Shown here one piece after another: positions 43,811-56,400 of a stretch of 64,000 bases of DNA. The stretch spans positions 13,068,891 through 13,132,890 of the forward strand of contig OZ025212.1 of NCBI GenBank assembly GCA_964019055.1, given 5' to 3'. Source of the DNA: Anthopleura xanthogrammica (Eukaryota; Cnidaria; Anthozoa; Actiniaria; Actiniidae). The notes beneath the pieces were generated by a model that saw only the letters and a list, made by a program, of their open reading frames with translations, was not told where the DNA came from and made no database searches. A program made the position numbers and the translations under genes. How positions within the stretch are numbered: position 1 is the stretch's first letter; every line of letters begins with the position of its first letter.

Positions 43811-44963
43811 ATTCCATAAATTATAGGATTATTGGAGACTGTAGGAGTCTGACCAATGAATCTAAGGACACGCAATGCGCGCAATGTTGCAGGCAATCGA
43901 TGTTGCGAGCCATGTTACACGACGCAATTCATTGCACGCAATGTTGTTGAAGTAAAAAACGATCCTACTTCAGCAAAACATAGCCCGCAATATTACGCGC
44001 AATGTGTTCACGCCTTAAATCCCCCCCCCCCCCCCAGAAACTGGCGTACCTTTGTTTCACGTCATTACAAACGATTCAACTTTAACGAGCCGACGATGAG
44101 TTCAATGGAACCCAATAATCAGCTTATCAATAAAATGATTGACAAATGACCTTTTCTTTGCCTCCCGTTCCACAGACAAACTAAAACAAACGAGACGAAT
44201 AATCCAAACGATGTGGTTCTTGCTCTTTGTAGTCCTGTTACCTCGAATATGAGTTGGATTTTGTTCTTCACTTTTCTTTTCGCCTTTGGAGTGGCAAATG
44301 ACATCAAACCAAGAGGTAAGAAGCTCTAAAACAATGTACGATAATCTTCCTAAACTGATACTCGGTATCCTTATAATCATGACTCTCACGAGGTACTTCA
44401 GTGAGTCACGAATCTTCCGGTTTCACTGTAGTTGGTTTTTGGAGTATTTCTAGCGCTCTTGAGTTCATTGTCTTAAATAGGAAATCAAGATTCAATAGTT
44501 GGAATATTATTGCTAATTTTATTAATCTTCTTGAAATACTGCTAGCGGTGTCAAGTCAAATGTGGTGCCTAAAATTGTAGCTTGAAAAACCGGCAACAAA
44601 TAGTACTTGATATTGATCAAAAGACGAAAAATAAGCCGCATAAAACATGGGTCTAAATTACTACGGATTTAAATCTTAGGAAAAGAAAATTCAGAAAACA
44701 GCTAAGGAAAATGATCTTCAACTTTAAAATAAGGTAGAAAATCAATTTAAATTGCGAAAAACATGTAGTATGATTAAAACGCGTTATGACACATTTGTCT
44801 GTGATGATTTGATAACGGAAAAGGAAAACCCAGTGCTGACTGATAAAACAAATGAGAATGAGATAAGTTTAGATCTTGAAAATGTCTTGTCAAATTGTGA
44901 TTTTGGTGTACATTCCCGTCGTGGTTTATTAATGAGGTAAGGATATTTGGGCCTTTTTAGAAA

Positions 44964-44986
44964 GAAAGGAAGGAAGAAAGAAAGAG

Positions 44987-45021
<35 letters not shown>

Positions 45022-45024
45022 AAA
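44964..45024. repeat. (GAAA)n microsatellite
   Basis: AAAGAAAGGAAGGAAGAAAG followed by regular GAAA units. Similar GAAA runs occur near 16770 and 16860. Confidence 0.92.
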
Positions 45025-45399
45025 AATGTCCTTGAAACATCGGCTTTTTCGATTTATTCTATTATAAACAACCCCCGTCTAGCTACAAGACTTGATAATA
45101 GGATTTCTTTATGAAGAATTCAAGTTTAAACCTCTTATTGGGGATTAACTGAAGATGGTTTATCAATTATCGGATTTGTTTAGAAATCATTAGGAAAAGT
45201 TGAATTCAAATCTAGCATATTTTGGACTTGAAATCCGTAAATAGCTTGGGCGCGTTTCCGTTGTTTGAGTGTTTGTTCAGTGTTGTCTACTGTGCTGTGT
45301 ACTGTATGTTTTAAAGTTTGTTGCTTAAAATGTTATGATAATAACATAAATAATGGGTTTTTAAAGAGGTTCCCCAGAGTGGCTCTTCTTCCACTGAGA

Positions 45400-45585
45400 T
45401 TCAAATTGGAATTTAGATGAGTAATTTTTTTGCGTAGAGAGGAAAACTTAACTGAGAAACTTGAGAAAAAACCCCTCGAAGCAAAGGAGAGAACCAACGA
45501 GCAACTCTACTCATGTGATACCGAGTTCGGGACTTATCAAACCCGGGTCGCATTGGTGAGCTAAGCCAACGTGTTTCCTAAAAGC
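45400..45585 (-). repeat. tRNA-derived SINE copy 4, reverse strand
   Basis: On the minus strand: GACCCGGGTTTGATAAGTCC (B-box-like), GAGTAGAGTTGCTCGTTGG, CTCCTTTGCTTCGAGGGG, then CTAAATTCCAATTTGAATCT. It lies 200 bases from the plus-strand copy at 45784. Confidence 0.75.
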
Positions 45586-45783
45586 TGCGGTGTTACTTGT
45601 AATATAATCTTAGAATGTTTTTTTTCGGTATGCGTGGGAAACATACGGCACTGACTTACAGCGTATACGGTGCGACATACCGTAACATTGAAAATTAAGG
45701 GTTGACTTCACGTTGTCTACGAAGAAGCTATCGTAGTTACACTATCAATGGAAGTAAGCAACTCGTCTGATTTAGAAATCAAG

Positions 45784-45970
45784 GGTGGCGTAGTGGTACT
45801 GAACTCGCCTCTTACCTCTGGGGTCTCGGGTTCGATTCCCGGACTTGTTATCGCATGTGGGCAGAGTTTGTCAGGGCTCCCCCTTGATGCAAGGATTTCT
45901 CTGGGTTCTCTGGATTTCCTTCCTTCACTGTTCAGTCGCAAAACCTAACACGCTAAATTCCAATTCGATC
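45784..45970 (+). repeat. tRNA-derived SINE copy 5 with intact boxes
   Basis: Head GGGTGGCGTAGTGGTACTGA (A-box-like) and GGGTTCGATTCCCGG (a perfect B-box match GGTTCGATTCC). The tail CTAAATTCCAATTCGATCTG passes directly into the 57 bp tandem array. Confidence 0.85.
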
Positions 45971-46425
45971 TGTGAATTAGCCGGGCCCAGACTTTGATCA
46001 GCCCAGAGGTTGTTTCAGGGCTCAATCTGTGAGTTAGTCATACCCTGACTTAGATCAGCCCAGAGGTTGTTTCAGGGTTCAATCTGTGAGTTAGTCATGC
46101 CCTGACTTAGATCAACCCAGAGGTTGTTTCAGGGTTCAATCTGTGAGTTAGCCATGCTCTGACTTAGATCAGCCCAAAGGTTGTTTCGGATTTCGATCTG
46201 TGAGTTAGCCCTGCCCTGACTTAGATCAGCCCAGAGGTTGTTTCAGGGTTCGATCTGTGAGTTAGCCATGCCCTGACTTAGATCAGCCCAGAGGTTGTTT
46301 CAGGGTTCAATCTGTGAGTTAGCCATGCCCTGACTTAGATCAGCCCAGAGGTTGTTTCAGGGTTCAATCTGTGAGTTAGCCATGCCCTGACTTAGATCAG
46401 CCCAGAGGTTGTTTCAGGGATCGAT
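45962..46425. repeat. 57 bp SINE-tail tandem repeat, about 8 copies
   Basis: Units are exactly 57 bases apart (GTTAGC at 46261 and 46318). Each holds AATCTGTGAGTTAGCCATG, CCCTGACTTAGATCAGCCC and AGAGGTTGTTTCAGGGTT. The first unit is continuous with the SINE at 45784, so the array grew from the SINE 3' end. Confidence 0.93.
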
Positions 46426-47343
46426 AAAATTTAGAGGTACGCATTAGTCTGTGTTGATAAGCCACTGCCGTCTTGCACCAAGTAACACATCTGAGTACAT
46501 ACATTAAGATTTCTACACACGAGTTTTTTAAATAAACCTCTTAGATTTTGTCAACAAAACTGCACGTAAGTTTTTTTGTAAGTCTGAATTAAGGACCAAA
46601 AGCATTTTTTCCCTGTAATTCTAACGTTACCGTTATATTTTATTAACTTTTTCTCCCAGCTTCCGATTCGTAACTTCAAAGTTCTCGTCCTTCTCCTCTC
46701 CTCTATGTCTTTGCTTTCAAGCTTCACCCTTCACCCTTTTTACTTGTTAACTCAATGAATGGAGAACCTATTGTTGGCCTTTAGTGAGATCTTTATTGAC
46801 AGGTTTAATTACAGCGCTAGACACAAACTCAATCTCGTGTTGCAATAGGCTCTTGTCGTAGCCTGTGTTTACTGCCGGGTCGTTGTGTCAAATCTCTTGA
46901 CAAACAATCAAAAAAGATTCCAACTTTCTTCAAGAAGATTGTTCTGTTCATGTAAAGCTCTGTCTGTGAGCAAACTCTCCTCAACTCTACACAGAAATGA
47001 TTTAAGGTTCAAAAAAATCTTCGCTTTCAGTTTGACTGACTTGAATAATTTTGAAATGTGCTCTAAAAGAAAAGCTACTTGAACTTCTTAATTTTTCATT
47101 TGAAGTAGATAAAACTACTCTCCTCTGAGTTATTTCTAGAAGTTTCTAGGCTGTTTTCTGAGCAAAGAGAGTTGAATTCTTTTCCAAATAACTCAGTTCC
47201 ACTGATATCTTGACATTGTAGCTTTGTCCGACCTGGAGTGAGTTTGCAAAGGATCGTATCCTTTGCAACGGCTTTCTGCAACGTGTTAAAAAATGTTAAC
47301 TTTTCGCTTGGATTCTGAGCTGCTACAATCAGGCGAAGACAGA

Positions 47344-47428
47344 ATGCATCCTAAAATCTCTCGAACTCTCTTCGCAATAGTCCTAGCATTTTCATATCTT
47401 GCAAGAGTGGCTACTCAAGGCTGGCATG
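47344..47428 (+). CDS. PKD1-like exon 1: signal peptide
   Basis: ATG at 47344 begins MHPKISRTL followed by the hydrophobic [16 protein letters not shown], a standard secretion signal with likely cleavage near VATQG. GTGAGT donor in phase 1, matching the discoidin exon 2.4 kb downstream. An upstream untranslated exon is possible. Confidence 0.85.
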
Positions 47429-50400
47429 GTGAGTTGTAACATTCTCTTAGTAGTTCACTAGTTGAATTCCATTGTCTCTTTAACAGTTGAATTCAGTTAA
47501 TTTTCGATTAAATAATTGAGTTGATAGGTAATCTTCGATTTTTGGCATTGATTTTGACGCCGGGTTCTTTAAGCCCTTTTTATAACCATAAAAATCGCTC
47601 TAAAACTAGTCAAGTTGGAATTAGAAAACTTTGGAAGCGACGAAAAGAAGTGAAGAAGAGTTCAAAATTTTATCTATTTCACAAATATAAGCTCGATGTA
47701 TTATCTAAGTTAAGAAGTCTCAAAGAAGTATAACTCATAAAATATCATATTATTTCTGAAGAAAACTGTAAAAGGAAAATAAGAAAGAAATATCAAATTT
47801 CCAAGTTTTGATTTAAGATGAATTTGAAGCAAAAATGACAGACATTTCTTGTCAACTTTCTTTGGAGCAAGTGAAACGAAATCATAAATTGTTTATAAAG
47901 TACATAAAATAAGACAATGGCTGAAGGGAATGGTACTTTGTTATTTTGAAGTGTTCTGCCCTGATCCTGAAATAGTTCTTTCGGCGAATTCACGTTTCTT
48001 AAAGTATTTATTGTTGCAAAAATGCGTTTATCATTAGCCATACTTATCGTATGTTGTAAAACGAAAAAGAGGAGTATTCTGAGGCAAAAGAAATTTGGGA
48101 ATTTGGGACTTTCTTCATTAAAAAAACGTTTTTTATCTTATAATCCGATTACGTTGTTTAAGATTTGACGTGCTGGTTGTTCGTTTGAGAAAGAAGGTAT
48201 TTTCATCCCTCACTACTGATGGAATACTTTTTTACGTCCTCTTATTTTATGTTATTTTGATACAAAGGAATACTGGTGTATGAATGCTACAGCAAGGGTG
48301 GCTATGGAAGAGTCATTCTGTGTAGCAAACAAGTAGAAGGCGTTTACTGTTCCTTTAGTTCTGTTTAAAAAATAGATATTGGCGAAATGGGAAAGGAAAA
48401 AAATTAAGTGAAGTAGTGAAAAAAGAAGGAAAGGAAAGGAAAGGCGAGGAAAGGAGAGTGAACTGAAAGAAAAAATGAAGGGGAGCGAAGGAAAAAAGAA
48501 ATAAAATAGAGAAACAAAAACGAAAAAGAAAGTGCTTTTATGACCATTTTTAATCAAACATAAAACTAAAATTAATTAATACCGAATCGTTCATAATTTC
48601 GACTGAGTAACAGGATACAAGAGCAAAGAGAACTACAATAAATCAGCCTCATGTCATGAACAGTGTAAACTCATTCCTTACCAACTATTTTTTCATTTCC
48701 TTTATATTTTGTTGTATTTATCTTTGGCCTTAACTGCCTTCAAATAGTAAACAATTCTACTTTTTGTTCAGAGTCCGAACATTCTGCCGGATCTTGGAAC
48801 AGTTGCTATGGATACCTTCGTATATATCCAAATAAAAGTTCTGGTTCTTTCTGTGTCCTTGAACATTTCAGTCTGGTATTCTGAAGGTGTTTGATTTAAA
48901 TATTGTAAAGTCTGGTGAGGATTTGGATATTCGAAATTTTTAGTTGCTTAAGATTTTAGAGGAGAAATGAAAGTTCGTTCGTTCGTTCGTTCGTTCGTTC
49001 GTTCGTTCGTTCGTTCGTTCGTTCGTTCGTTCGTTCGTTCGTTCGTTCGTTCGTTCGTTCGTTCGTTCGTTCGTTCGTTCGTTCGTTCGTTCGTTCGTTC
49101 GTTCGTTCGTTCGTTCGTTCGTTCGTTCGTTCGTTCGTTCGTTCGTTCGTTCGTTCGTTCGTTCGTTCGTTCGTTCGTTCGTTCGTTCGTTCGTTCGTTC
49201 GTTCGTTCGTTCGTTCGTTCGTTCGTTCGTTCGTTCGTTCGTTCGTTCGTTCGTTCGTTCGTTCGTTCGTTCGTTCGTTCGTTCGTTCGTTCGTTCGTTC
49301 GTTCGTTCGTTCGTTCGTTCGTTCGTTCGTTCGTTCGTTCGTTCGTTCGTTCGTTCGTTCGTTCGTTCGTTCGTTCGTTCGTTCGTTCGTTCGTTCGTTC
49401 GTTCGTTCGTTCGTTCGTTCGTTCGTTCGTTCGTTCGTTCGTTCGTTCGTTCGTTCGTTCGTTCGTTCGTTCGTTCGTTCGTTCGTTCGTTCGTTCGTTC
49501 GTTCGTTCGTTCGTTCGTTCGTTCGTTCGTTCGTTCGTTCGTTCGTTCGTTCGTTCGTTCGTTCGTTAATTTCCTACTTTAATTTTTTGCTTTTTTGTTC
49601 ACTAATATGTCTCATTTTTCATTCATTTATCAATCAATATATCATTCCCATTCCACCCATCCATCCATCCATCCATCCATCCATCCATCCATCCATCCAT
49701 CCATCCACCCATCCATCCATCCATCCATCCATCCATCCATCCATCCATCCATCCATCCATCCATTCATTCATTCAGTCCTTTATTCGTCTATTATCATTT
49801 ATCTATTAATCAGCTGCTGAGGCAATATCCATTTATCATTGTATATATCTATTATTATCCAGATTGTCGCAAGCCACTTGGTATGGCCAGTGGGGACATC
49901 CAAGACAATCAAATCATCGCAGCTTCGGTATATAACAAAGAGACGACCTACGGTCCATCATTTGCCAGACTTGGTTTCCCTGGTGGCGGGTACAGGGCGG
50001 ATCCTAAAGCTAATCAGGCTTGGATCATGGTCAATTTTAACAAGCCCACCATTATTACTGGCATAGCGACCCAAGGGTTTGGTAATGTGAGCATCCAAGA
50101 ATGGGTCAAGAAGTTTTATCTTGGGTATACAGTTGGAGGGGGAAATTCATTCTTTAAAGATGTTAAAGGAGGAAAACAAGCGAAGGTCAGTGGAATGCGG
50201 CTTTGTTTTTACACGTTTCTTTGGTTACTAGAGAATAAAATTCCATGACAGCACTAGACGGTTTTAGCATCAGGACGCGAAAATGCTGCAAATGGCGTCC
50301 TGTTGACAATTAACATACAACTGATTTTCACATCGTTCACATGACTGTACTGATGATCTCTGCTTTTGTTGTGTAGTCACGTGATTGTTCATAAATTACC

Positions 50401-53400
50401 TTTATATATTTGTATATTTCTTTCTTCAGCAATTTGATGCCAATGTAGACAGCAACAGCATTGTTCATAACAACATGCCGGTACCCGAGTCTGTCAGTAC
50501 GATCAACATCATGCCCATCACATGGAATCAGAACTTTGCTATTCGCTTTGAGCTGTATGGCTGCTTAGCAGGTAAGCTAGGATAGTCACCTTTAGCAATA
50601 GGCCCCTTCACAGTTCCCTGTGCCATCTTGAAAGGTAGCCGTGCCTTGGCATCGAAGCGAGAAATGAGGTGACCTTGCAATGATAGAGAATAATTTTCCA
50701 TAGTGTTTAAAAAGGTCTCTATCATTGCAAAATTTATAAACAATTGCAATAATTGAGAACAATAGGCTGATGTGAATTTTGTCATTAAAAGTCATCGAAT
50801 AGATACCTAGCCTCTAGACGTTTCATACCTAAACTACCACAATCCTTTTCAAAAAATATTTTCATATTCAAATGTTTGAACTCCTTTGAGAATACCAAGA
50901 CAATAGTGAACATTAACACAACAAAAAAAGCTACCGAAAGGGATTCTGGAAGTGTAGGTATAAAACGTCATCATGCTTTAGGCCTATTCAGAACATACGA
51001 AAACGATTGACTTTGAGTGATTGCAACTGATTTCCAAACTTTGAATAGCGTATAAAGATACGACTGTGTTTTTAAGATTTCCGTGGTATTGAAGTACTGA
51101 CTTGCATGACATTAATTTTGTATGATTTGATGAGTTTATTGTTTGTTTTTTTCTAGATGGGTACGAGTGTTTAAGCACTCCATGCCAGAACAACGGTACA
51201 TGTGTGGACATGGTTGCCAGTTATCACTGTAACTGTACGACAGGATTCAATGGCACTAACTGCCAATATAGTGAGTAGAGATGATATAGTTTGTAGATGT
51301 GGAGCATGAATATAGTGTATCAATGTATCCTTCCATCCCGTCCAATCTCTTCCCGCCCACACTTCCTTTCCCATCCAATCCTTTCATCTATCTGTCCATC
51401 GGTCCGTCCAACCGGTTCATCGATCCATCTCATTCTTCCATCCCATCCCATCCATCCATCTATCAATCTCATCCATCAGGGAAGTAGCGACGTAGAGAGG
51501 ACCTAGGATCAAGGGGTTACCGCTGCCAAAAATTGCAAATCGCCGAAACCAAAAAATGAAAGATAAAGGAAACGCGATAATTGCAGACGCAAATAACATA
51601 AAGTGAGCAAAATCGCCGCAACAATAGCATGTGGGAATAACACTTTCCCTAAAAAGCCATCACTCAACTCTATCCTACTTGTTTGCCAGATATTGACGAC
51701 TGCGCCAACTCTCCCTGCAACGGCGGAAACTGCACCGACCTTGTCAACAACTTCTCTTGTGACTGCCTTCCTGGTTACACCGGCAAAACCTGTAACATAG
51801 GTAACTATGGAAACCACATGCTTATACACCCTAAAAGTGTCAGACAAAATAACTGCTGTTCACGTTCAAGTATAGACCCCTTTCACGTGACGTCAAAGCA
51901 GTTCATTTTGGAGGACAAACAAAAGAATTGCAATCTCCTGAGAATTGGAACCTATTGTTTTGTCCTCCAAATTGAGCTGCATTCCGACGTGCTGCAAGGG
52001 GTCTGTAAGCATCAGCAACATACACAGACTCAGTGCAGCTCTTCTCTAAAAAGGCAATAATGCACAACTTTCTCTGGGTGTTTCTGATGGTACTCGGCCT
52101 GAAAACTGAAATGAAAACCACAAAGCTGTGCCATTTTATCGATTGTTCTGCTAAAGCCAGTCTGTATGTAATTGTCGTTTCGATCTCTATTTTGAAGACA
52201 TCGACGAGTGTGTTATTTCACCCTGTCAACATGGTGGATCATGTAAAGATGTTGTCAATGGATACGAATGTACGTGTATTGGAGGCTACGGAGGAAAAAA
52301 ATGCGAGGAAGGTAAGTTATCTTGTGCATTTTCTTAGCATTCTATATACTTAAAAACAAGGGGCCCTCACAACTGGGTACTATAATGTTTCGCCATTTCA
52401 CGTGTGCAGTTAATTCCTCGATCGTAGTGTTGCGACATTTCAAGGAACGGATACTTTAAACATCGTAAATGGCTTTGCACCATCACGTGATAGCAGCCAT
52501 GACAGGAGGCAGGAACAATTGAATCTGGTCTAATCTGATTTACATGAGAAAGAATTCAGTTTCCCAGGGGAAAAAGACTATTGTTGTGCCTCCTATTATG
52601 GCTGCCATCACGAGATGGTGTAAAGACTCTATACATTTTCATGTCCATGAAAAGTCTAACCGATCGAGAAATTAAAGGAAGGATAATGCCCAATGACACA
52701 TGATCTGCTTGAAGCTATCTAGTGTTGTCCTCCATTATATGTGATGGAAATAGAGGAGTCACGTAGCATGTTGCATGTTGCATGTTGTTTAATGAAATTA
52801 CAATACTAATCCGCGTCTCTCTTTTTTAGAAACCGGGTTTTTCTTAATTGTTTGGCTCCAAGTAAAAGCCAAGCAGTTCACCATGGATTTCATGAACAGA
52901 AGTTCTGCTGCATTCAAAACAAACGCCTTCCAGGTTAATCAAGAAATCGCCTCGATGTTAACTCAAGACCAAGGATTCCTGTCCTCTGACGTAATACGCT
53001 TCAGGTAAATAAAGACTATGCAAAACTAACCTTTTTATTTTTGCAATTTTGTGTTGAAAAAGCAGCTGTTCTCGTGATAATATATCTTGTGTTTTGTTTT
53101 AGTCCGGACAGCTTTCTTGTGGTAGAGGTTTTGATTGAGTGTCTTAAGAACAGTACTGGTAGTATCATGGACAACATGGAAAGGAAGATTTTTAATGGAG
53201 CAAGAATATTTAAGAATGATTACATCAAATTTGGAGACACAGGTATGAACGCCTTAGCTAGATACATAATAAGGACCGGGAGGGGGGGGGGGGGGGGTGG
53301 GGGGTTAGCGCCTCATATTTTTAGCCAGAAATTATTTTCTGCTCAAGATGCCTAACATAAGTTCATAACAATAAATATGTTGCAATTGCCTCTCAGAAAT

Positions 53401-56400
53401 TTCATTTCTGAGAGCCTCAATTTCAAAATTTTCAAGGTGAGTACATTCCCATAGGACTCCTCAGAATAGCCCCCCCCCCCCCCCAGCCATGCCACTTAAA
53501 ACTATGCTCCGCGGTCCCTACACATTAGTGTTAGGGTCTGTCTTAACTACTCACATATCTACTGACCTATTTAACTGCCTTCTTACCTACTTGCCTGCCT
53601 GCCAACCTCCGTTTCCCCTACTGACATACTTGCCTGGTTCCCTAAAGACAACACGCACCCACCCATTCTACCAACCTACCAACCTACCAACCTACCAACC
53701 TACCAACCTACCTATCCACCTACCGACCGACCAAACTATCTACACCTACCTGTCCTATATTGATTTAAATTTCAAGTAGCCACTTAAGGATTTTTTTCCG
53801 TCAACAGTAAATCTATATTGTAAGCCACCCAAGGTCACGCTACCATTCCTGAAGACACTATCACAGGCCACTCATATCAGCCGACACATGACCTTCACTG
53901 TCTCCATGCCAACCGAATTAGCATGCCAAGCAGCTAATTACATTGCGTCGTACAATAGTGCTATATACTCTATAAACAATATAACTGGCTCTCTTCAAAA
54001 TGTATACCAAACTTTTGGCAACTTAGCTCAGGATGAAACGACTTGGAAAATTCCCGCCAAAACGTTGGCTTATGGGAAATATTACGTGAAAGTGACTTCA
54101 GTCATCGAAAATAAACGAGGTACATGGAGTAGTGACTTTGGATTTATTGTTGTGGGGGCGATTCCGCTGGAATCGAGGATTGCAGGCTCAAGCTTAGTGT
54201 ACCAAGGAATCAAGGAAATTGTCTATCTTAATGGTTCTGGTTCCTGTGATCCTGACGTAGGACCGGGAAACTATGATGGGATGGAGTTTATATGGCTATG
54301 TAGAAGAGACAATGAAAGTTTTATGGGTGACCCTACGTCACTTCCTGTTGTGACACCGTCGTCTAATCAGAGTGCAGATCTTGGAGGATGTTATGGAACT
54401 GGAGTGGGGAGACTGGAATCAAGTCCAATGGAAAAGTATTCTTTGGGACTGGATATTGATAGAATGAATGGAAACGCAAAGTATGTTATAGCACTGCTGG
54501 TGAAGAAAGGAGAACGAAGCAAGTGGTCAGAGCACTCCATCTTTGTTAAAGAGGAAATTGATATTTCACTCAAGTGAGTACATTTTGAAAGAAAAGAAAG
54601 AAGAAAGACAAAGAGAGAAGGGAAAAAGAAAGTGAAATAGAAAGGAAGAAAAGAGGGGAGGGAGGGAGAAAGGGATTAAGGAAGAAAGGATCAAAGGAAG
54701 GAAAGAAGAAATGAAGAATAGGTAAAGGAAGGATGGAAGGAAGGAAGGAAAGATATATAGATAAAGAATGAAAGAAAGGATAGAAGGATGATGGGGAAAA
54801 AGGAGAGACAATTGCAAAAGTAGACATTTTACCTAACTTTTTAAATTAAATAATTAAACATTAGATAGACTTTTATTTTATTTTCTGAACCATTTTCAGA
54901 TGCATTCAGAACTGTCGTCAAAGTGTCATTCCCTCTGGAAGGCTCATCATCGAGACAACCTGCGAGGGTCTTCTTTGCAACAAGATAAACAACTACGCAT
55001 GGTACCTACAGTACCTGGACTCCAACACACAAAAATGGTTACTCGTACCAAATTTTGCCGACTACATCCTTACTTACATGAACTCCCCAAATCTTGTCAC
55101 TAAAGAAAGTCTTCTCAGAGGAAATACAACATATCTTCTTCGCCTCACAGCAGAGGCCCCCGGAGGCATCGTAGATACGACAAGTTATCGATTTGTTACG
55201 AATCACCCTCCGACTGGAGGTACTTGTGACGTTGACTTGCAAGAAGGAGAGGCGTGGTTGACATTTTTCAGTTTTGCCTGCAGCGGCTGGCAAGATGTAG
55301 ATTTACCGCTGACCTATAAGTTTCGATATAACACGAGTGATGGAATCGAAATGGTGTTTTTCTCTGGAAAATCCAGCTCAGCTCGAGCCAGGCTGCCTGT
55401 TGGAGACAAGATGAATGACATGATGCTTCACATCCAGATTCTTGTGCTGGATTATCTTGGTTCTGCTGCCAGCTTCTGGCTGCATGTCAAGGTAAGGAAC
55501 ACAATGGTGGAGGGAGGAAGGGTGATGTGGGAACGTGGTAATGATACTGTAAATGCAAAGTCATGTTACGGCAACCATGCTGGAGGTCAGGAAAGGGTCT
55601 GGAGGGGTGGGGATGGTGAAATAAATATTTGCATACACCGTGGCTTCTGACATGGCAAGTAGACCAATTTACGTTTTTGGTGAAGATTGAAGTTCTAAAT
55701 ATTCGTTTTTCGAATTGATAGCATAAGATTGCTAAGCCCCTTGAATATTCCACGTGAATATTCCACATACAATCGTTGCTAAACTAAGACAGAGATTTCG
55801 CAACAGACAATTCGAAACTGAAATATCATGCTAATGTTATCTAAATTGTAAAAAAAGCTCTGAACCCAGGTGAATGGATATTTATCGAAGAAACAATATT
55901 TGTATTATGATCATCCGGGTGGATGTAGTCCTGAGTAGGACTGTTTGATGTGACTGACGTTTCGACAACCTGAGCGGAAGTCATCTTCAGAGTCAAGTGA
56001 AGGATAAAGTCTAAATCATAGAGTACCACTCTTTATTGAATCCTACTAATCTACAATCTAGAATATATGATGATAGTTTTAATTTATGTCTTGTATATTA
56101 GGTCACTGACCCTGCAATTTCAAGCGCTTCCATCGAGGAAGCCGTCGGTAAACAGGGCGAGATGAATCAGTATCTTCAAGACAACAACATTGAATTGGCT
56201 GCCCAGCATGCCACATCTGTCCTGTCAGTTGTAAATAATGCTTCTCCACAAGAAATATCACTACTTAAGAAAATAGAGGTAGGTTCTGTTTTGTGTGGGC
56301 CCCAGCTTGAGCTCCGCTCCAATAGTCCCTTTCACAGTTCCCTGCGCCATCTTGAAAGGTAGCCAGTCCTTTGCATCGAACCGAGACGAACGGTGAGCTT

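Larger units (their letters stand above)
38305..47343. other. 9 kb intergenic stretch rich in repeats
   Basis: No exon series could be assembled here. It contains a 69 bp tandem repeat (38535-38870), A/G-rich low-complexity DNA (39415-39500), SINE copies at 42725, 45400 (reverse) and 45784, an inverted GCAATG repeat (43860-44020), a GAAA microsatellite (44964-45024) and the 57 bp array (45962-46425). Three open stretches end at good donor-like sites (40003, 44939) or look exon-like, but none has a recognisable family. Bases 40100-42700 hold nothing I can name. The last few hundred bases should contain the promoter and leader of the polycystin gene. Confidence 0.55.
47429..49862. other. PKD1-like intron 1
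   Basis: This 2.4 kb intron holds the TTCG microsatellite (48973-49567) and the CCAT microsatellite (49655-49775). Bases 47500-48950 are AT- and purine-rich; the open frame at 47521-47733 is basic but has no family match that I can see. Confidence 0.8.

Noticed and set aside
44752..44940. 62-codon frame ending at a GTAAGG donor
   Set aside because: It lacks an ATG in good context and a matching exon; a neuropeptide-like reading of its end was considered but no amidation or repeat pattern is present.
45962..46425. CRISPR-like regular repeat array
   Set aside because: Units are directly adjacent with no unique spacers, and the genome is eukaryotic.
47521..47733. Basic 70-codon frame in PKD1-like intron 1
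   Set aside because: No family resemblance; it lies wholly in the intron between the signal-peptide and discoidin exons.
48967..49569. A 200-codon Val-Arg-Ser-Phe repeat protein
   Set aside because: It is the direct translation of a TTCG microsatellite inside an intron.
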